A stretch of DNA of 64,000 nt from Anolis sagrei (lineage: Eukaryota; Chordata; Lepidosauria; Squamata; Anolidae), in assembly GCF_037176765.1 (NCBI RefSeq), contig NC_090022.1, positions 84,969,391 through 85,033,390 on the forward strand, written 5' to 3'. Positions 1-10,915 of this stretch are shown here, piece after piece. The first letter of the stretch is position 1. Each line of letters begins with the position of its first letter. The notes beneath the pieces were generated by a model. It saw nothing but the letters and a program-made list of their open reading frames with translations. It ran no database searches and had not been told where the DNA came from. A program made the translations under genes and the position numbers.

Positions 1-376
1 GAGTCATGAAATTAATACCTTGTAAAGTAATGACGCATCAGATGACACCAGCAGTACACCAGCCCTTGCCAGGTAAATACACTTTACATATTCTGCTCTG
101 TGGCCTTTTCCCCATCCCACCCAATAACAATGAGCTGTTTTCTTTCATCCCTTTCCAGCTGGGTATGCTCTCATCAACGAGCCATCCATTTATTATTTCT
201 CCATGAGAGCCGGAACCAACTATCCTGTTATTTTCACAGTTTCATGATCTGATATGCCAGCAGGATATCAAAATAAGGTTTAGGTCACCCCTTTGTTGAT
301 AGACAGGATTAAATTATGCCAAAGATTATCCCTTGGCTCATCCTTTAAAACAAACATCACAGAGGAGCTCATCCTT
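1..376. other. Unassigned AT-rich sequence
   Basis: I recognise no gene or repeat family here. Short open frames are chance. Confidence 0.5.
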
Positions 377-377
377 C

Positions 378-413
<36 letters not shown>

Positions 414-414
414 G
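377..414. repeat. (ATCT)n microsatellite
   Basis: About nine perfect ATCT units. Confidence 0.95.
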
Positions 415-1041
415 GAGTTACACTTAAAAACTGTACCTGTTCCAACTTACATACACATTCAACTTAAGAATAAACTTATAGAACCTATCTTGTTCATAAC
501 TTGGCTATGGCCTGTAGTTCAGGGGGAAAAAGAAAAGCAATGTAATTATTTATCTGTTTGCTGTTGTCATCTGCAGCATGCATCATAAACCACTGAATAC
601 AGCTGTGGCTTGTTCTTGCAGTTGAAGACACACTTTTTCCCCCTCACTTTCTCATTTTCCTTCCTGCATATCCCACCCAGCATTTCCTTTGATCAGTTCA
701 TTAAATATGTAAATCTCCTATGTCCTATTCATGCATTCAAATTCAATTTTAAAGCACACATACAGAGGGAGGACAGAGCTGAGAAAATTTTCTCCTGGGA
801 CTACAACTCCTAGAATCCTCCACAGCCACCAGCATCACCAGTTAGATAAATCTAGGAATCGAGGTCTATAACAAGTAACTTTTCCAAGTTCTGGATCTGA
901 ATATTTAAATACTATAAAATCATTTTAAAGGGCACTGTACTGTTAGTTTTGAACATCTCTAGCAGTGAAACAGTAACATTTTAATAAGATCAGGGGTGTG
1001 GAAATAAATTCACAATACATCTGCTATGGACATAATTGATT

Positions 1042-1370
1042 AAAGACCTCATCACACTAGAGAATGAATCCACTCAATGCAGAGTATCCTGTGGTTTTTA
1101 ATTTGGTGATGTACCTGTGACAAGGGCAAACACCTTGCAAAATTCAAATCCCCATAGAACTAAGCCACGGCAGTTAAAGTGTTGTCAAAGTGCATTAATT
1201 CTACAACGTAGAGGCATGCACACTTTATCACACTAGAGAATGAATCTACTTTAAATCCGGTTTCTGCCTCTTGCAGAATTCTGGACCCCTCCCTAATCTA
1301 CAAACCTCAGAATTCTGCAGGAGGCACAAACCGGATTTAAAGTGGATTCATTCTCTAGTGTGGTGAGGTC
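1042..1370. mobile_element. Two MITE families, one nested in the other
   Basis: CACACTAGAGAATGAATC starts at 1042 and again at 1233. The second copy runs to its inverted partner (GATTCATTCTCTAGTGTG) at 1345-1363, giving an inverted-repeat element with internal GCAGAATTC/GAATTCTGC arms. Between them, 1070-1215 matches a different MITE family, recognised by AAGCCACGGCAGTTAAAG and CATTAATTCTACA. A composite insertion is the simplest reading. Confidence 0.6.
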
Positions 1371-2420
1371 ATTTAAGAAGACTTCTGGGAGTGCAGGAAA
1401 ACCTGTTTAATTTGGGATTCAAATTTCTCAGCAGATGCTATTTTGCAGCTTTCCACGTCAGCATATTACATGGAATAAACTCTTCCCATGCCACAGACAG
1501 GCTAAGGCACGTTTTAGTAGAAGTACCCCCGGCAAAACTCCTGCTGAAGTTAAATATTATGCATCCAGTGTCACAGAGATTCAACAAATAGGACAGGAAA
1601 TGTCTTCTGGGTTCAGTTTGCAGAAAAATGCATTAGTCCTGCCATTATTTGGACAGAACTTCCTGCCAAGCAGTAATCTAAAATCTTATTTGCTCTAAAT
1701 GAAATGTGGTTATTCCTTACAATGACAAGTGCTTCATGAGTGCTCTGAACTCACTGACTCACAAGGTATTCTCTCATTGTATGAGCAATTTCAGGAAACA
1801 AACTTGTTTTACTCACAGCGCATCCCTAAATATGAATCAGCAATTCATTTTGACTCACACTAAGATAAGTGTACATAGGGCTTCAGCCTAAGATGCCTTA
1901 ATCTCCATTCATCACACACATAAATCAACAGAATCCACCTAACATCTCCCCTTTTATTCCTATGTATGCATGTGTATTCAGGAGGGAAGTGGGTGGTGAT
2001 TTTTGAGGATCACGTCTCCCACTGCTGTGTATCTCCTCTTGATCTATATCTAGACCACATGAACTTACAACAGACTAAGTTAGGTATGCCTCAGTTAATA
2101 AAGTCAATGAGTTTCTGTGCACTCATTCTGTAAGAGAAAAGTCAGTACTAGTGGCAGAAATAACATGGAAATAAGAAGGCTTGGTTCCTTCACTACAAAA
2201 AAGAAGAGCAGTTGAACATGGTTCAGCATATTCAGGTTGAGTCAGTGAATCATGTGGCTTTCCAGAAGGACTATAGTTCCCACTGTCTCTTAGCAGCAAC
2301 CACTACAATTTAACATAAAGGACAGGTATATCTTCCAAACTGCAAAATACAGAGAGGAGATTCAATAGGAACTGGAGTCTTCCCCTGGGATATGGGTTAG
2401 TATAATTCATTACTCTCAGG
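1371..2420. other. Unassigned non-coding sequence
   Basis: No repeat or gene recognised. The open frames at 1391-1698 and 1706-1891 have no domain or codon pattern that suggests coding. Confidence 0.45.
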
Positions 2421-2532
2421 GAAGCCTCCCACAGGATGGTAAGACATCAAACATCCAGGCATCCCTAGGCAACATCTCTGCAGACAGCCAATTCTCTCAC
2501 ATCAGGACTTGCAGCTTCTCAAGTAGCTCCTG

Positions 2533-2560
<28 letters not shown>
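2421..2560 (+). mobile_element. Sauria-type SINE 3' half with (CA)n tail
   Basis: Matches the 3' part of the SINE seen whole at 38195-38462: GAAGCCTCCCACAGGATG, then CATCCAGGCATCCCTAGGCA, then the BovB-like end TTCTCAAGTAGCTCCTGACA. A perfect CA run (2533-2560) has replaced the poly-A tail. Confidence 0.75.
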
Positions 2561-2563
<3 letters not shown>

Positions 2564-2684
2564 CACTCTCGGCGCTCTACCACATGAAGCAGTCATAATT
2601 TAGGGCTAATGTATTGGTAGATACAGTGCTCTACAGCCTTTCAGATGCTGATCTGTAAATCTAAGCTTGTTTCATCACTGGTTA

Positions 2685-2935
2685 GGTTGACCAAGGCTCA
2701 ACATCTGTTGGGATGCACTCCTGTTCTACTAGGTAGATCAACTTTATCCTTCCACATTGGCTGTGTTGACTCAAGATGATGGAACAGATTGCCTCGGCAG
2801 GTGTAGGTCTTGCCTGCTTTGGAGGTCTTTCAGCAGAGGTTGGAAGACAGTTAATAGTTGTGTTTTTCTGCATAGCTGAGGGGTTGAATCAAATGATGCT
2901 TGTAATCCTTTCCAGCTCTCTGATTCTATGATGGA
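2685..2935 (+). mobile_element. CR1 LINE 3' end
   Basis: Contains the conserved CR1 end: TTTCAGCAGAGGTTGGA, then TTCCAGCTCTCTGATTCTATGATG, the usual ATTCTATGA terminal repeat. It is strongly 5' truncated and has no intact frame. Confidence 0.75.
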
Positions 2936-3095
2936 GATGCAACTTAAGAACATTCAGAGGGCCACACACACATGATCCTTGGGTTTTAATATCACTTCTG
3001 GATTTGGGAATTATCAAAATTTAAACTTTTTCTTAGTTATAAATTTCACTGGGTAGCTTTGAGCAAATCCCCACTCTTTGATCTTTTATGAATCC

Positions 3096-3727
3096 ACTAG
3101 CCGTCCCCTGCCACATGTTGCTGTGGCCCAGTCTGTGTATATGTGTTTTTTGTGTGTATATATGTGTGTATGTGTCTATATATTTGTGTATATGTGTATA
3201 TATGTGGTTTTGGGCATGTGTTGTAATGTATTTATTGATTGGCTTTTTAAGTCTCTTACGCTGTGTTTTTCAGTGTTTTTATGAGTAATGGTCACTTGTT
3301 GGCCTGATAGGTGTATTCTGTCCAAATTTGGTGTCAATTCGGCTAGTGGTTTTTGAGTTATGTTAATCCCACAAATGAACATTACATTTTTATTTATATA
3401 GACTAGCCGTCCCCTGCCATGCGTTGCTGTGGCCCAGTCTGTGTATATGTGTTTGTGTGTGTATATATGCATACATGTTTATGTATATATTTGTGTACAT
3501 GTATATATGTGGGTTTGTGTATATATGTGGTTTTGTGCATGCGTTGTAATATATTTTTATTTTTTGGGCTTTAAGCCTCTTCTACTATGTTTTGCAGTGT
3601 TTTTATGAGTGATGGTCACTCATTGGCCTGATAGCTATATTGTGTCCAAATCTGGTGTCAATTCATCCAGTGGTTTTTGAGTTATGTTAATCCCACAAAC
3701 AAACATTACATTTTTATTTATATAGAT
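3096..3727 (+). mobile_element. Head-to-tail pair of Helitron/Helentron-like elements
   Basis: Copy 1 (3096-3401) and copy 2 (3402-3727) both begin ACTAGCCGTCCCCTGCCA, carry TG/TA-rich interiors with GTTGCTGTGGCCCAGTCTG, and end TTTTTATTTATATAGA. They abut exactly. The TACTAGC start and TATATAGAT end resemble non-autonomous Helentron-related elements. The family is an inference; the dimer is plain in the sequence. Confidence 0.5.
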
Positions 3728-4449
3728 AGGGGTTCTGGGAGGCAGAAGGGCTGCTCCGAACTCACAGGAACTACGTGATAGAAATGAAGTAAACAATACT
3801 GAGACACAGCTTGTACTAATTTGCCCTCTGCACCTCCTATCACAAGATAACCTTGTGGTGGTATGAATGGCTATTGCAGAAGAGATCTGATTTCTGCTTA
3901 ACTCTGAACAGCCTGATGATGCCTTGGCTCTACCATTTTGCAACGGCATCCCCCACTAAGTTTGCCCACGGTCACTTTTGACGTCAGCAGAGAACAGGTT
4001 AAGCTGGAGTCAATTCTCTTGAAGGCCCCAGAGATGGGAGATAGCATTACCTCAAAGAGCCTGTGTGCAGATTGAAAGCGAGGCTACGCCCATCTTAACG
4101 CCTTCAAGGGCTTGCTTGTTAAAACACAGGCTGCTTGCCAGTGGTGTGCAAATCCATTCAAGACCATCATTGAGCAGAGGGACCTCTGCCTTTAAATCAT
4201 CTTGCCTGCAGACAGCAAAGAAAACAATAACATCCTACAGGCCTCTGTGCTTTCAATCATCACTATTTAATGAAGTGAAAAGGTTAGGAGGCACATACTT
4301 TGGAGAGAATTTAGGGGCAGTGATTTGTCTTGAAATCCAACTGCAGAGTTGCAGAGATTGGGAAAAATACTTTCTTGCACTATAATTCTCTGTGGCTAGT
4401 TGGTTAGTGGGATTTTGGGAGTTTCCGCTCAGAAAATTACTTTGACAGC
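3728..4449. other. Unassigned sequence
   Basis: No gene or repeat family recognised. The frames at 3635-3949 (minus) and 4065-4385 (plus) show no conserved motif. Confidence 0.4.
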
Positions 4450-4565
4450 TGTGTTAATCTGCAGCAGCAGCAGCAACAACAACAACAGAATAGAGGAGTC
4501 TTGTACCACTTTAGAGACTTACAAAAAAAATTGCAGTATGAGCTTTTGTGAACTATAGCCGACTT
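4450..4565 (-). repeat. Interspersed repeat fragment
   Basis: CAGCTGTGTTAATCTGCAGC, a CAG/CAA tract, AGTCTTGTACCACTTTAGAG and GTGAACTATAGCCGACTTC resemble a repeat common in reptile genomes (minus strand). A second fragment of the same sort may lie at 63641-63700. Family not named. Confidence 0.5.
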
Positions 4566-4696
4566 CTTCATCTAAAATGTATAAAGTGTTTTCAGAGCCC
4601 CAGGTTTGTTGCCCCCACTGTACATTTTTAAAAGGTTCTTTCCTAACAATAGTATCAGCTAAATTTGTAAGGTTGTGATTTCCCCCAAATCTGGAA

Positions 4697-4743
4697 ATAC
4701 TTTAGTTGGTGTGTAAATGCAATTTGCACACCAACTAAAGTAT
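4697..4743. repeat. Perfect 17-bp hairpin
   Basis: ATACTTTAGTTGGTGTG (4697-4713) and its exact reverse complement (4727-4743) are separated by a 13-nt loop. It lies beside a Tigger-like fragment and may belong to a small MITE. Confidence 0.85.
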
Positions 4744-4764
4744 CCAATGTGTGGATACAGCCAG

Positions 4765-4953
4765 TATCCACAAATTTTGTATCCTCTGATTCAATGGCTT
4801 GAAAATCATTTTTAAAAATTCAAAAAGCAAATCTTGATTTTGTCATTTTATATAAGGGACAACATTTTATTATGTTATTATATATAGTGTGACTTGAGCA
4901 CCCATAGATTTTGGTATTCATGGGAGCCTGTGGGATACCAAGGACCTGCTGTA
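4765..4953 (-). mobile_element. Tigger-like non-autonomous DNA transposon fragment
   Basis: The minus strand reads CAGCAGGTCCTTGGTATCCC, then CCATGAATACCAAAATC, then TATATATAATAACATAATAA and the AAATCAAGATTTGC core. The same family appears on the plus strand at 10739-10915. Confidence 0.6.
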
Positions 4954-5054
4954 CAATTAAACTCGGTCTCTTGCTTATAGTAATACTTTCAGCAGCCAGG
5001 AAGAAAGAGATGTAGTTTGAGTTCATGTGATTTTTTAATGCATCTTTTACAAGG

Positions 5055-5515
5055 TCTTTAGCTTTCTCTGCCAAAAATTTCTGGTGCTTCACTAAGCTAC
5101 AACTCTCAACATAACATTGAACCATGGCAGTTAAAGTGGTGTCAAATTGCATTAATTATTTGGTGCAAATGCACCCCTGTTTTATGTGTGAATGCTAGGT
5201 ACCAGAAGCAATATGTGTCCATATTAATTGCATCAAATCCTAGGGTTTGCAGTCCAGCTGAGAATTTTCAGGCCCATTTTGCACTGACATGTAAAATCCA
5301 GATTATCTTTGAACTGGGTTATATATAGTGTAGACTCAAATAATCCAGTTCAAAACAGATGAAGTGGATTATCTGATTTGATAATCTGGATCATATGGCA
5401 GTGCACAAGGGGTCTCATTCTCTCTCCCTAAACTGCTAATGCCAGGATTACATAGGATGGAACCATGGCAGTTAAAGTGGAATCATATAGCTTTTAGTCT
5501 GTAGTGTGAGACGAT
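5055..5515. mobile_element. Cluster of MITE fragments
   Basis: Three short pieces. 5055-5165 is the CATGGCAGTTAAAGTGGTGT family. 5280-5420 is an inverted-repeat element built around TTTGAACTGGGTTATA / TAATCCAGTTCAAA. 5440-5515 again carries CATGGCAGTTAAAGTGGA. All are degraded and have no coding capacity. Confidence 0.6.
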
Positions 5516-5943
5516 TCCTGGTCAGAGCTAGCTATCACACTTAAGATAAAGAAGTAGATAAAGAAACAGAAGGAAGAGAAAAACTATTCTTCTCCTAACT
5601 GAATGTTCTCTTGTGTGTGTTTTTAACACACAAGAAAACAAGAACACTCCCTGCCTGCTGAGATGCATTTCTACATTACGAAATACCTTCACCTTCGGCC
5701 TGAAAGTGGCAGCACATGTAACTCATATCTTAGTTCCATGTTCACTTAAAGATAATTTTCTGCAAACCCCTGAGTTACATAGGAACAGAAAGGGTAAGCA
5801 AACAATAAAAGAGTACATAATACAACAGAGCAATGCAACATCATTGATCTCAGACAACACTGCATGGGCCCCACCTCAGGGCACAGAGCAAAGAAGGGCG
5901 GGGAACTATAAAGCCACTAAGCAAAGTTCAAATCACTGCTCTT
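5516..5943. other. Unassigned sequence
   Basis: No gene or repeat recognised apart from a small hairpin CTTGTGTGTG / AACACACAAG at about 5611-5636. Confidence 0.4.
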
Positions 5944-5987
5944 GTGTGTGTGTATGTGTGTGTGTGTGTGTGTGGGGGGGGGGGGGG
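5944..5987. repeat. (TG)n plus G14 tract
   Basis: An imperfect TG run passes directly into fourteen consecutive G. Confidence 0.95.
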
Positions 5988-6345
5988 TGTTAATAGGTGT
6001 AAACAAGGGTTTATAAAATTAATTGTAACAATACATATAACAATGTTACATAGAAGGTAGCATCTTTAAGAATAACCAATGCATTTCAGCAAGTGTGGAA
6101 TGCAACCCACTTCTCCTGTTTTATACTTGGAAAATTGATGCTAAAATAAATTGGTTTGCCTTAAAGGTGCCAGAAGTCTCCTTTCTTCTTCATAGTCTGG
6201 AACATACTAACATATCTATCTTCAGCTCGAGTAGCAAGGAACCAAAATATTCACAGGTTACCAAAATTAGGTAGGCTAGCTTAAATATGCATTTCCTCGC
6301 ATAATAGTCACCACCGCACTATAGACACACACACGCGCATGCACA

Positions 6346-6962
6346 CTCACACAAAGATAATACTGCAACAGTGAAAGATACTATAATACTGAGACATATG
6401 CTTAGTCACAACCTCGCTTTTGGGGAAGGCAAAATGGGACTTTCCCTGCAAAATGGTCGCACCCTTCATTCATTCACCTGGGAAAGTGAACTAAGAGTGT
6501 GACTCCCCTTTTGTGCTCCCAGCTGAGTCAAGACACACAGCACCAGGGAGAGAGGGCAGGCTGGATGGGGAGGGGGCAGTGGCATGGGTGGGGAAACCAT
6601 CACATCCCCCATGTGGCATGCCCTATAAAGGGGCAGTGAATGAAGCATCATTTTCCCACTTGGCTGTGCCCTCAAACTGATTATTATGAGGTGAAAGAAT
6701 AATAGTTGCATTGCTTAATAGTTGCACATACCCCCCCCCAAAAAAAAAATTGGGAGGGGAGATGAAATATGGGTTATTCTGAATGCCCAGAACCCCACCC
6801 CCTTCACAAAAAAGGTAAGTATTGATTATTTACAAATATCAAAAAGCACTCCTTCATTCACAGGGAGCACTGCATGTGTGCTGACACACATACACACACA
6901 CAAAGATAATATTGCAACAGTGAAATATAAATACTATAATACTGAGACATATGCATAATCAC
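6346..6962 (+). repeat. Direct duplication of about 65 bp around a 485-bp spacer
   Basis: ACAAAGATAATACTGCAACA plus CTATAATACTGAGACATATG at 6346-6408 recurs with small changes at 6894-6962. The spacer includes GTCGCACCC and ATAATAGTTGCA motifs seen near DNA-transposon ends. It may be a local tandem duplication or two ends of one element. Confidence 0.6.
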
Positions 6963-7059
6963 CAAATAAACTTAGAAGCCCATTAAAATGGATGTGGCTC
7001 CTGTTCCTGAGCAAATAAAGATGTTTTGACTTGATATTAAAATAATGCAGACTTTGGTT

Positions 7060-7262
7060 ACATCTACGTTGGGAGAATTAATGTACTTTGGTTTGCTTTA
7101 ATTACCATGACTCAATGCGATGGAATCCTGAGAGCTGTAGTTTTACAAGGTCTTTAACCTTCTCTGCCAAAGAGTGCTCTGCTTTACCATACTACAAACC
7201 TCAGGATTCCATAGCATTAAAGTGATGTTAAACTGCATTAATTCTACAGTGAAGATGCACAC
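7060..7262. mobile_element. MITE of the CATTAATTCTACAGTG family
   Basis: An imperfect palindrome: CATGACTCAATGCGATGGAATCC ... TTTTACAAGGTCTTTAACC ... CTCAGGATTCCATAGCATTA ... CTGCATTAATTCTACAGTG. It is the same family as the elements at 11560-12110, 22060-22250, 23385-23590, 46025-46210 and 49060-49252. A hAT origin is likely but untested. Confidence 0.7.
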
Positions 7263-7769
7263 TCAGTGATGGATGTTGGGGAAGATTAGTCCAAAGTTAA
7301 TCCCCCCAGCTCACTCCACCTCCCCCCAGTTGTCTTCCTGGCAGGTATCAAAAATTCTTTTAGAAAAAAAGACTGACCTTTAGTATAAAATGTGGCTTTA
7401 ATAGAAGGAAGCTCTTCTTTTTTAATAGTGTTTCAGCTAAATGCTTTGTTTAATTAAATGACATTTTCTTATTATCTAGATTTATTAGTCTCCTTGAGTC
7501 AGATTGGCAGAAATATATAAGGAGGGAAGGAAGGACGGAAGGAGATAAACCAACTGGAGTGTTCCTCAATATACTATAGGTTGAGAATCCCATTTCTGAA
7601 TTGCTTGGAACTAGAGAATTTTGGAATTTGGACTTTTTTAAAATATATTTTTTAGAATATTTACATGTATACAGTACTGTAGTGAGATTTCTTGAAATTG
7701 AGACCCTAATCTAAACATTAAATTCATTTATGTTTCATATATACATTATACACAAAGTCTGGATGTTAT

Positions 7770-8863
7770 GTATTGTCGAAGGCTTTCATGGCCGGAATCA
7801 CTCAGTTCTTGTGGGTTTTTTCGGGCTATATGGCCATGTTCTAGAGGCATTTCTCCTGACGTTTTGCCTGCATCTATGGCAAGCATCCTCAGAGGGTGAG
7901 GTCTGCTGGAGCTGGGAAAAAAGGGGTTTATATATCTGTGGACTGACCAGGGTGAGACAAAAGGCTTTTGTAAGTTGGGCTAGGTGTGAATCTTTTCAAC
8001 TGACCACCTTGATTAGCATACAATGGGCTGACTGTGCCTGGAGCAAACTCTTAATGAAAGGTGCTTAGATGTCCCTGCCTGTTTTTCTCTCTGCTGTTTT
8101 AATTTTAGAATTTTTTAATACTGGTAGCCAGATTTTGTTCATTTTCATGGTTTCTTCCTTTCTGTTGAAATTGTCCACATGTTTGTGGATTTCAATGGCT
8201 TCTCTGTGTAGTCTGACATGGTGGTTGTGAGAGTGGTCCAGCATTTTTGTGTTCTCAAATAAAATGCTGTGTCCAGGTTGGTTCATCAGCTGTGGACAAG
8301 TCTACATAGGGACCACCAAACGCAGCGCCCAAACAAGAATCCAGGAACATGAAAGGCACTGCAGACTACTCCAACCAGAGAAATCAGCCATAGCAGAGCA
8401 CCTGATGAACCAACCTGGACACAGCATTTTATTTGAGAACACAAAAATGCTGGACCACTCTCACAACCACCATGTCAGACTACACAGAGAAGCCATTGAA
8501 ATCCACAAACATGTGGACAATTTCAACAGAAAGGAAGAAACCATGAAAATGAACAAAATCTGGCTACCAGTATTAAAAAATTCTAAAATTAAAACAGCAG
8601 AGAGAAAAACAGGCAGGGACATCTAAGCACCTTTCATTAAGAGTTTGCTCCAGGCACAGTCAGCCCATTGTATGCTAATCAAGGTGGTCAGTTGAAAAGA
8701 TTCACACCTAGCCCAACTTACAAAAGCCTTTTGTCTCACCCTGGTCAGTCCACAGATATATAAACCCCTTTTTTCCCAGCTCCAGCAGACCTCACCCTCT
8801 GAGGATGCTTGCCATAGATGCAGGCGAAACGTCAGGAGAAATGCCTCTAGAACATGGCCATAT
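7770..8863 (+). mobile_element. Penelope-like element, giant foldback copy
   Basis: The element is flanked by a perfect 14-bp target duplication AGTCTGGATGTTAT (7756-7769 and 8864-8877). Arms 7828-8289 and 8402-8863 are inverted repeats of 462 bp that, read by eye, differ at about one base (a CpG transition); only 112 bp between them is single-copy. The single-copy loop encodes the start of a GIY-YIG endonuclease domain and the arms encode the rest. The left arm has about 58 extra terminal bp. Inverted terminal repeats are a known trait of Penelope-like elements. Confidence 0.85.
8290..8626 (+). pseudogene. GIY-YIG endonuclease domain of a Penelope-like element (5'-truncated)
   Basis: An open frame reads GQVYIGTTKRSAQTRIQEHE, then a helix-rich stretch with HLMNQPGH, REAIEIHKH and NFNRKEE, ending at a stop at 8624-8626. 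This is the C-terminal GIY-YIG endonuclease domain that Penelope-like retroelements carry after their reverse transcriptase. The reverse transcriptase itself is missing, so this is a truncated fragment. From about 8402 the sequence is duplicated in inverse orientation, so the last 73 residues are also encoded on the minus strand at 8065-8286. Confidence 0.8.
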
Positions 8864-8898
8864 AGTCTGGATGTTATCTTATAAATAATATTTGTAAT

Positions 8899-9075
8899 GG
8901 GTTATTGTGAATTTTCCAGGCTGTATGGCCATGTTTCAAAAGCATTCTCTACTGACGTTTCGCCTGCATCTATGGCAGGTGAAACGTCAGGAGAGAATGC
9001 TTCTGGAACATGTTCATACAGCCTGCAAACCCACAACAACCCAGTGATTCTGGCCATGACCGCCTTTGACAATAC
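8899..9075. mobile_element. Short Penelope-like terminal foldback
   Basis: Only the terminal repeat is present, as two inverted arms meeting at CATCTATGGCAGGTGAAAC. The flanks AATATTTGTAAT (8887-8898) and AATATCTGTAAT (9076-9087) form a 12-bp target duplication with one change. Confidence 0.75.
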
Positions 9076-9207
9076 AATATCTGTAATATTCTGTTTGTAT
9101 GAAACCTACATCGAAACATCAGAAAGCAAAGATGTCACTATTCCAACCACCCTTCTGAAAGTTTTTGCAGCATTTGAGATTTCCAGATGAAGGATACTCA
9201 ACCTGTA

Positions 9208-9849
9208 GCATAGTTCTGATCAACTGAATGAAGTCTGATTTGACAAACATGAATAGCTCTCCAAACCTCCTTCCTGAATTAACCACTTTGCAACCACTCA
9301 TAATGGAGCACAGGCAAATCTAGTAGAGACCCTGATATTCCCGTCTTTAAATGCACAGCAATTACACTCCTGCTCCACTATAAATGGAACTGATGCAACT
9401 GTGACGCTTCTCCCAAGGACCTCGTCTCTGAATGGAAACATTAGAAATTTGTGGGAACGATGACAAAGTGTTTTTCCTTTTGAAATGAATGGAATGCTTT
9501 TAAAGGCACGCTTTTACTCACTCAGAACGTGTAGGAGGAAGATGTTCTTACAGGATAAAAGAACACTTTTTCACATCTTTGTCTTGGGAGCTTTGACCTT
9601 GAGAAAGAGCATGGGTCTGCCAAGGCTTTTAAAGCAGAGTGGCCACATGGAAACACAAAGAAATGCTCCTGCATTTCTCATAATATTTGACAGAAGAGGC
9701 GATTTCATCTTCTGTGCAGCTAATAAAAGTGTAGGAACTTTGCCCTCTTTTTCTGGGTGGTCACCCTACTTCACAGACCTGAGAATGTGGGGTTGTAATT
9801 GGGGGGAGGGGTGCAGAATAGGAGCACCTTGGTGGCCATTTTAAGCAGC
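9208..9849. other. Unassigned sequence
   Basis: No gene or repeat recognised. The open frame 9485-9844 shows no motif that suggests coding. Confidence 0.4.
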
Positions 9850-10445
9850 AAGGACAATGTGGTATAGTCCTTTGAGTGTTGGACTCAGACTCCAGGAGAC
9901 CAAGGTTTGCTTAGCCATGGAAACTCAGGGCCCTTCCACACAGCCCTATATCCAAGAATATCAAGGCAGAAAATCACAATGTATTATCAAAGGCTTTCAT
10001 GGCCGGAACCACTGGGCTGTTGTAGGGTTTTTGGGCTGTATGGTTATGTTCTAGAAGCATTCTCTCCTGACATTTCCCCTGCATCTATGGCAGGCATCCT
10101 CAGAGGTTGTGCGGTTGTGAGACCTCACAACCTCTGAGGATACCTGCCATAGGTGCAGGAGAAATGTCAGGAGAATGTTTCTAGAACATGACCATACAGC
10201 CCAAAAAACCTACAACAACCCAGGAAATCACACATTATCTGTTTGTACTGGAATATATGGCAGTGTGGATCCAGATAACTCAATCTGGAAGGACCTTCAC
10301 TGAGTGATCTTGGGCTAGATACTGTTTTCTCAAAGGAAGGCAATGGCAACACCCCAACTCCCATTCTGCCAAGTAAACCCCACAATGGCTTCACCTTAGC
10401 ATCACCATAAGTCAGAAATGACTTGAAAATACACAACAATAACAC
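9850..10445 (+). mobile_element. ACA-type SINE interrupted by a MITE that holds a Penelope-like insert
   Basis: The SINE head (GTGTTGGACTCAGACTCCAG with a tRNA-like box, ending CATGGAAACTCA) and tail (GAAGGCAATGGCAACACC ... AAGTCAGAAATGACTTG ... ACAACAATAACA) are split by a MITE starting GGGCCCTTCCACACAGCC at about 9926. Within that MITE sits a Penelope-like foldback (about 9981-10222), bordered by AAATCACA on both sides. This gives three levels of nesting. Confidence 0.7.
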
Positions 10446-10738
10446 TATGCAGTTTTTGTTACTGGGTTATAAATGTAATTTCCTAATTGGTTCTATCATA
10501 AAAACATGGAAAAGGTGTATTAAACTCCAAAAATGTTGTTTTTGTGGGACATCCTTCAGCATATTTTGCTATAGTTTTTCAACGATTATGTCATTGAGTC
10601 TCAACCAATTCAACATAGTTTGTGGCAGCTACAAAAATGAAGTTTCTGGAGCATAACAACTACTGTCAAAGTAAGTACCACACAATTAAACAAGAATAGG
10701 ATTTTCAAAGAAGGAACAGAAAATTTTTCAAATTTTGT

Positions 10739-10915
10739 TAGATAATGTAATTTGGTACAGTAGGCTGAGGTTTGGTCCAGGACCTTTCCATGGATACCAA
10801 AACCCATGTGTGCTAAAGCCCTGTTATATATAATAGCATACTACAATGGTGTCCCTTCTATAAAATGGAAAAATCAAGGTTTGCTTTTGGGGGTTCAAAA
10901 CAATATCTAAGGGCC
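10739..10915 (+). mobile_element. Tigger-like MITE fragment
   Basis: GGTTTGGTCCAGGACC, ATGGATACCAAAACCC, TTATATATAATAGCATA and AAATCAAGGTTTGC follow each other as in the minus-strand copy at 4765-4953. Confidence 0.65.

Larger units (their letters stand above)
7579..9205. mobile_element. Tigger-like MITE split by two Penelope-like insertions
   Basis: The left end GGTTGAGAATCCC and the right end CTCAACCTG are inverted repeats bordered by TA on both sides (7577-7578 and 9206-9207), as expected for Tc1/mariner-type elements. Internal parts match other copies at 26753-27703, 49254-49835 and 49988-50277 (e.g. CATTTATGTTTCATAT, GAAACATCAGAAAGCAAAG). Inside lie the Penelope-like insertions 7770-8863 and 8899-9075. 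Confidence 0.75.

Noticed and set aside
5613-5993. 126-codon frame ending in a Cys-Val repeat
   Set aside because: The C-terminal part is the (TG)n microsatellite and the rest has no recognisable motif.
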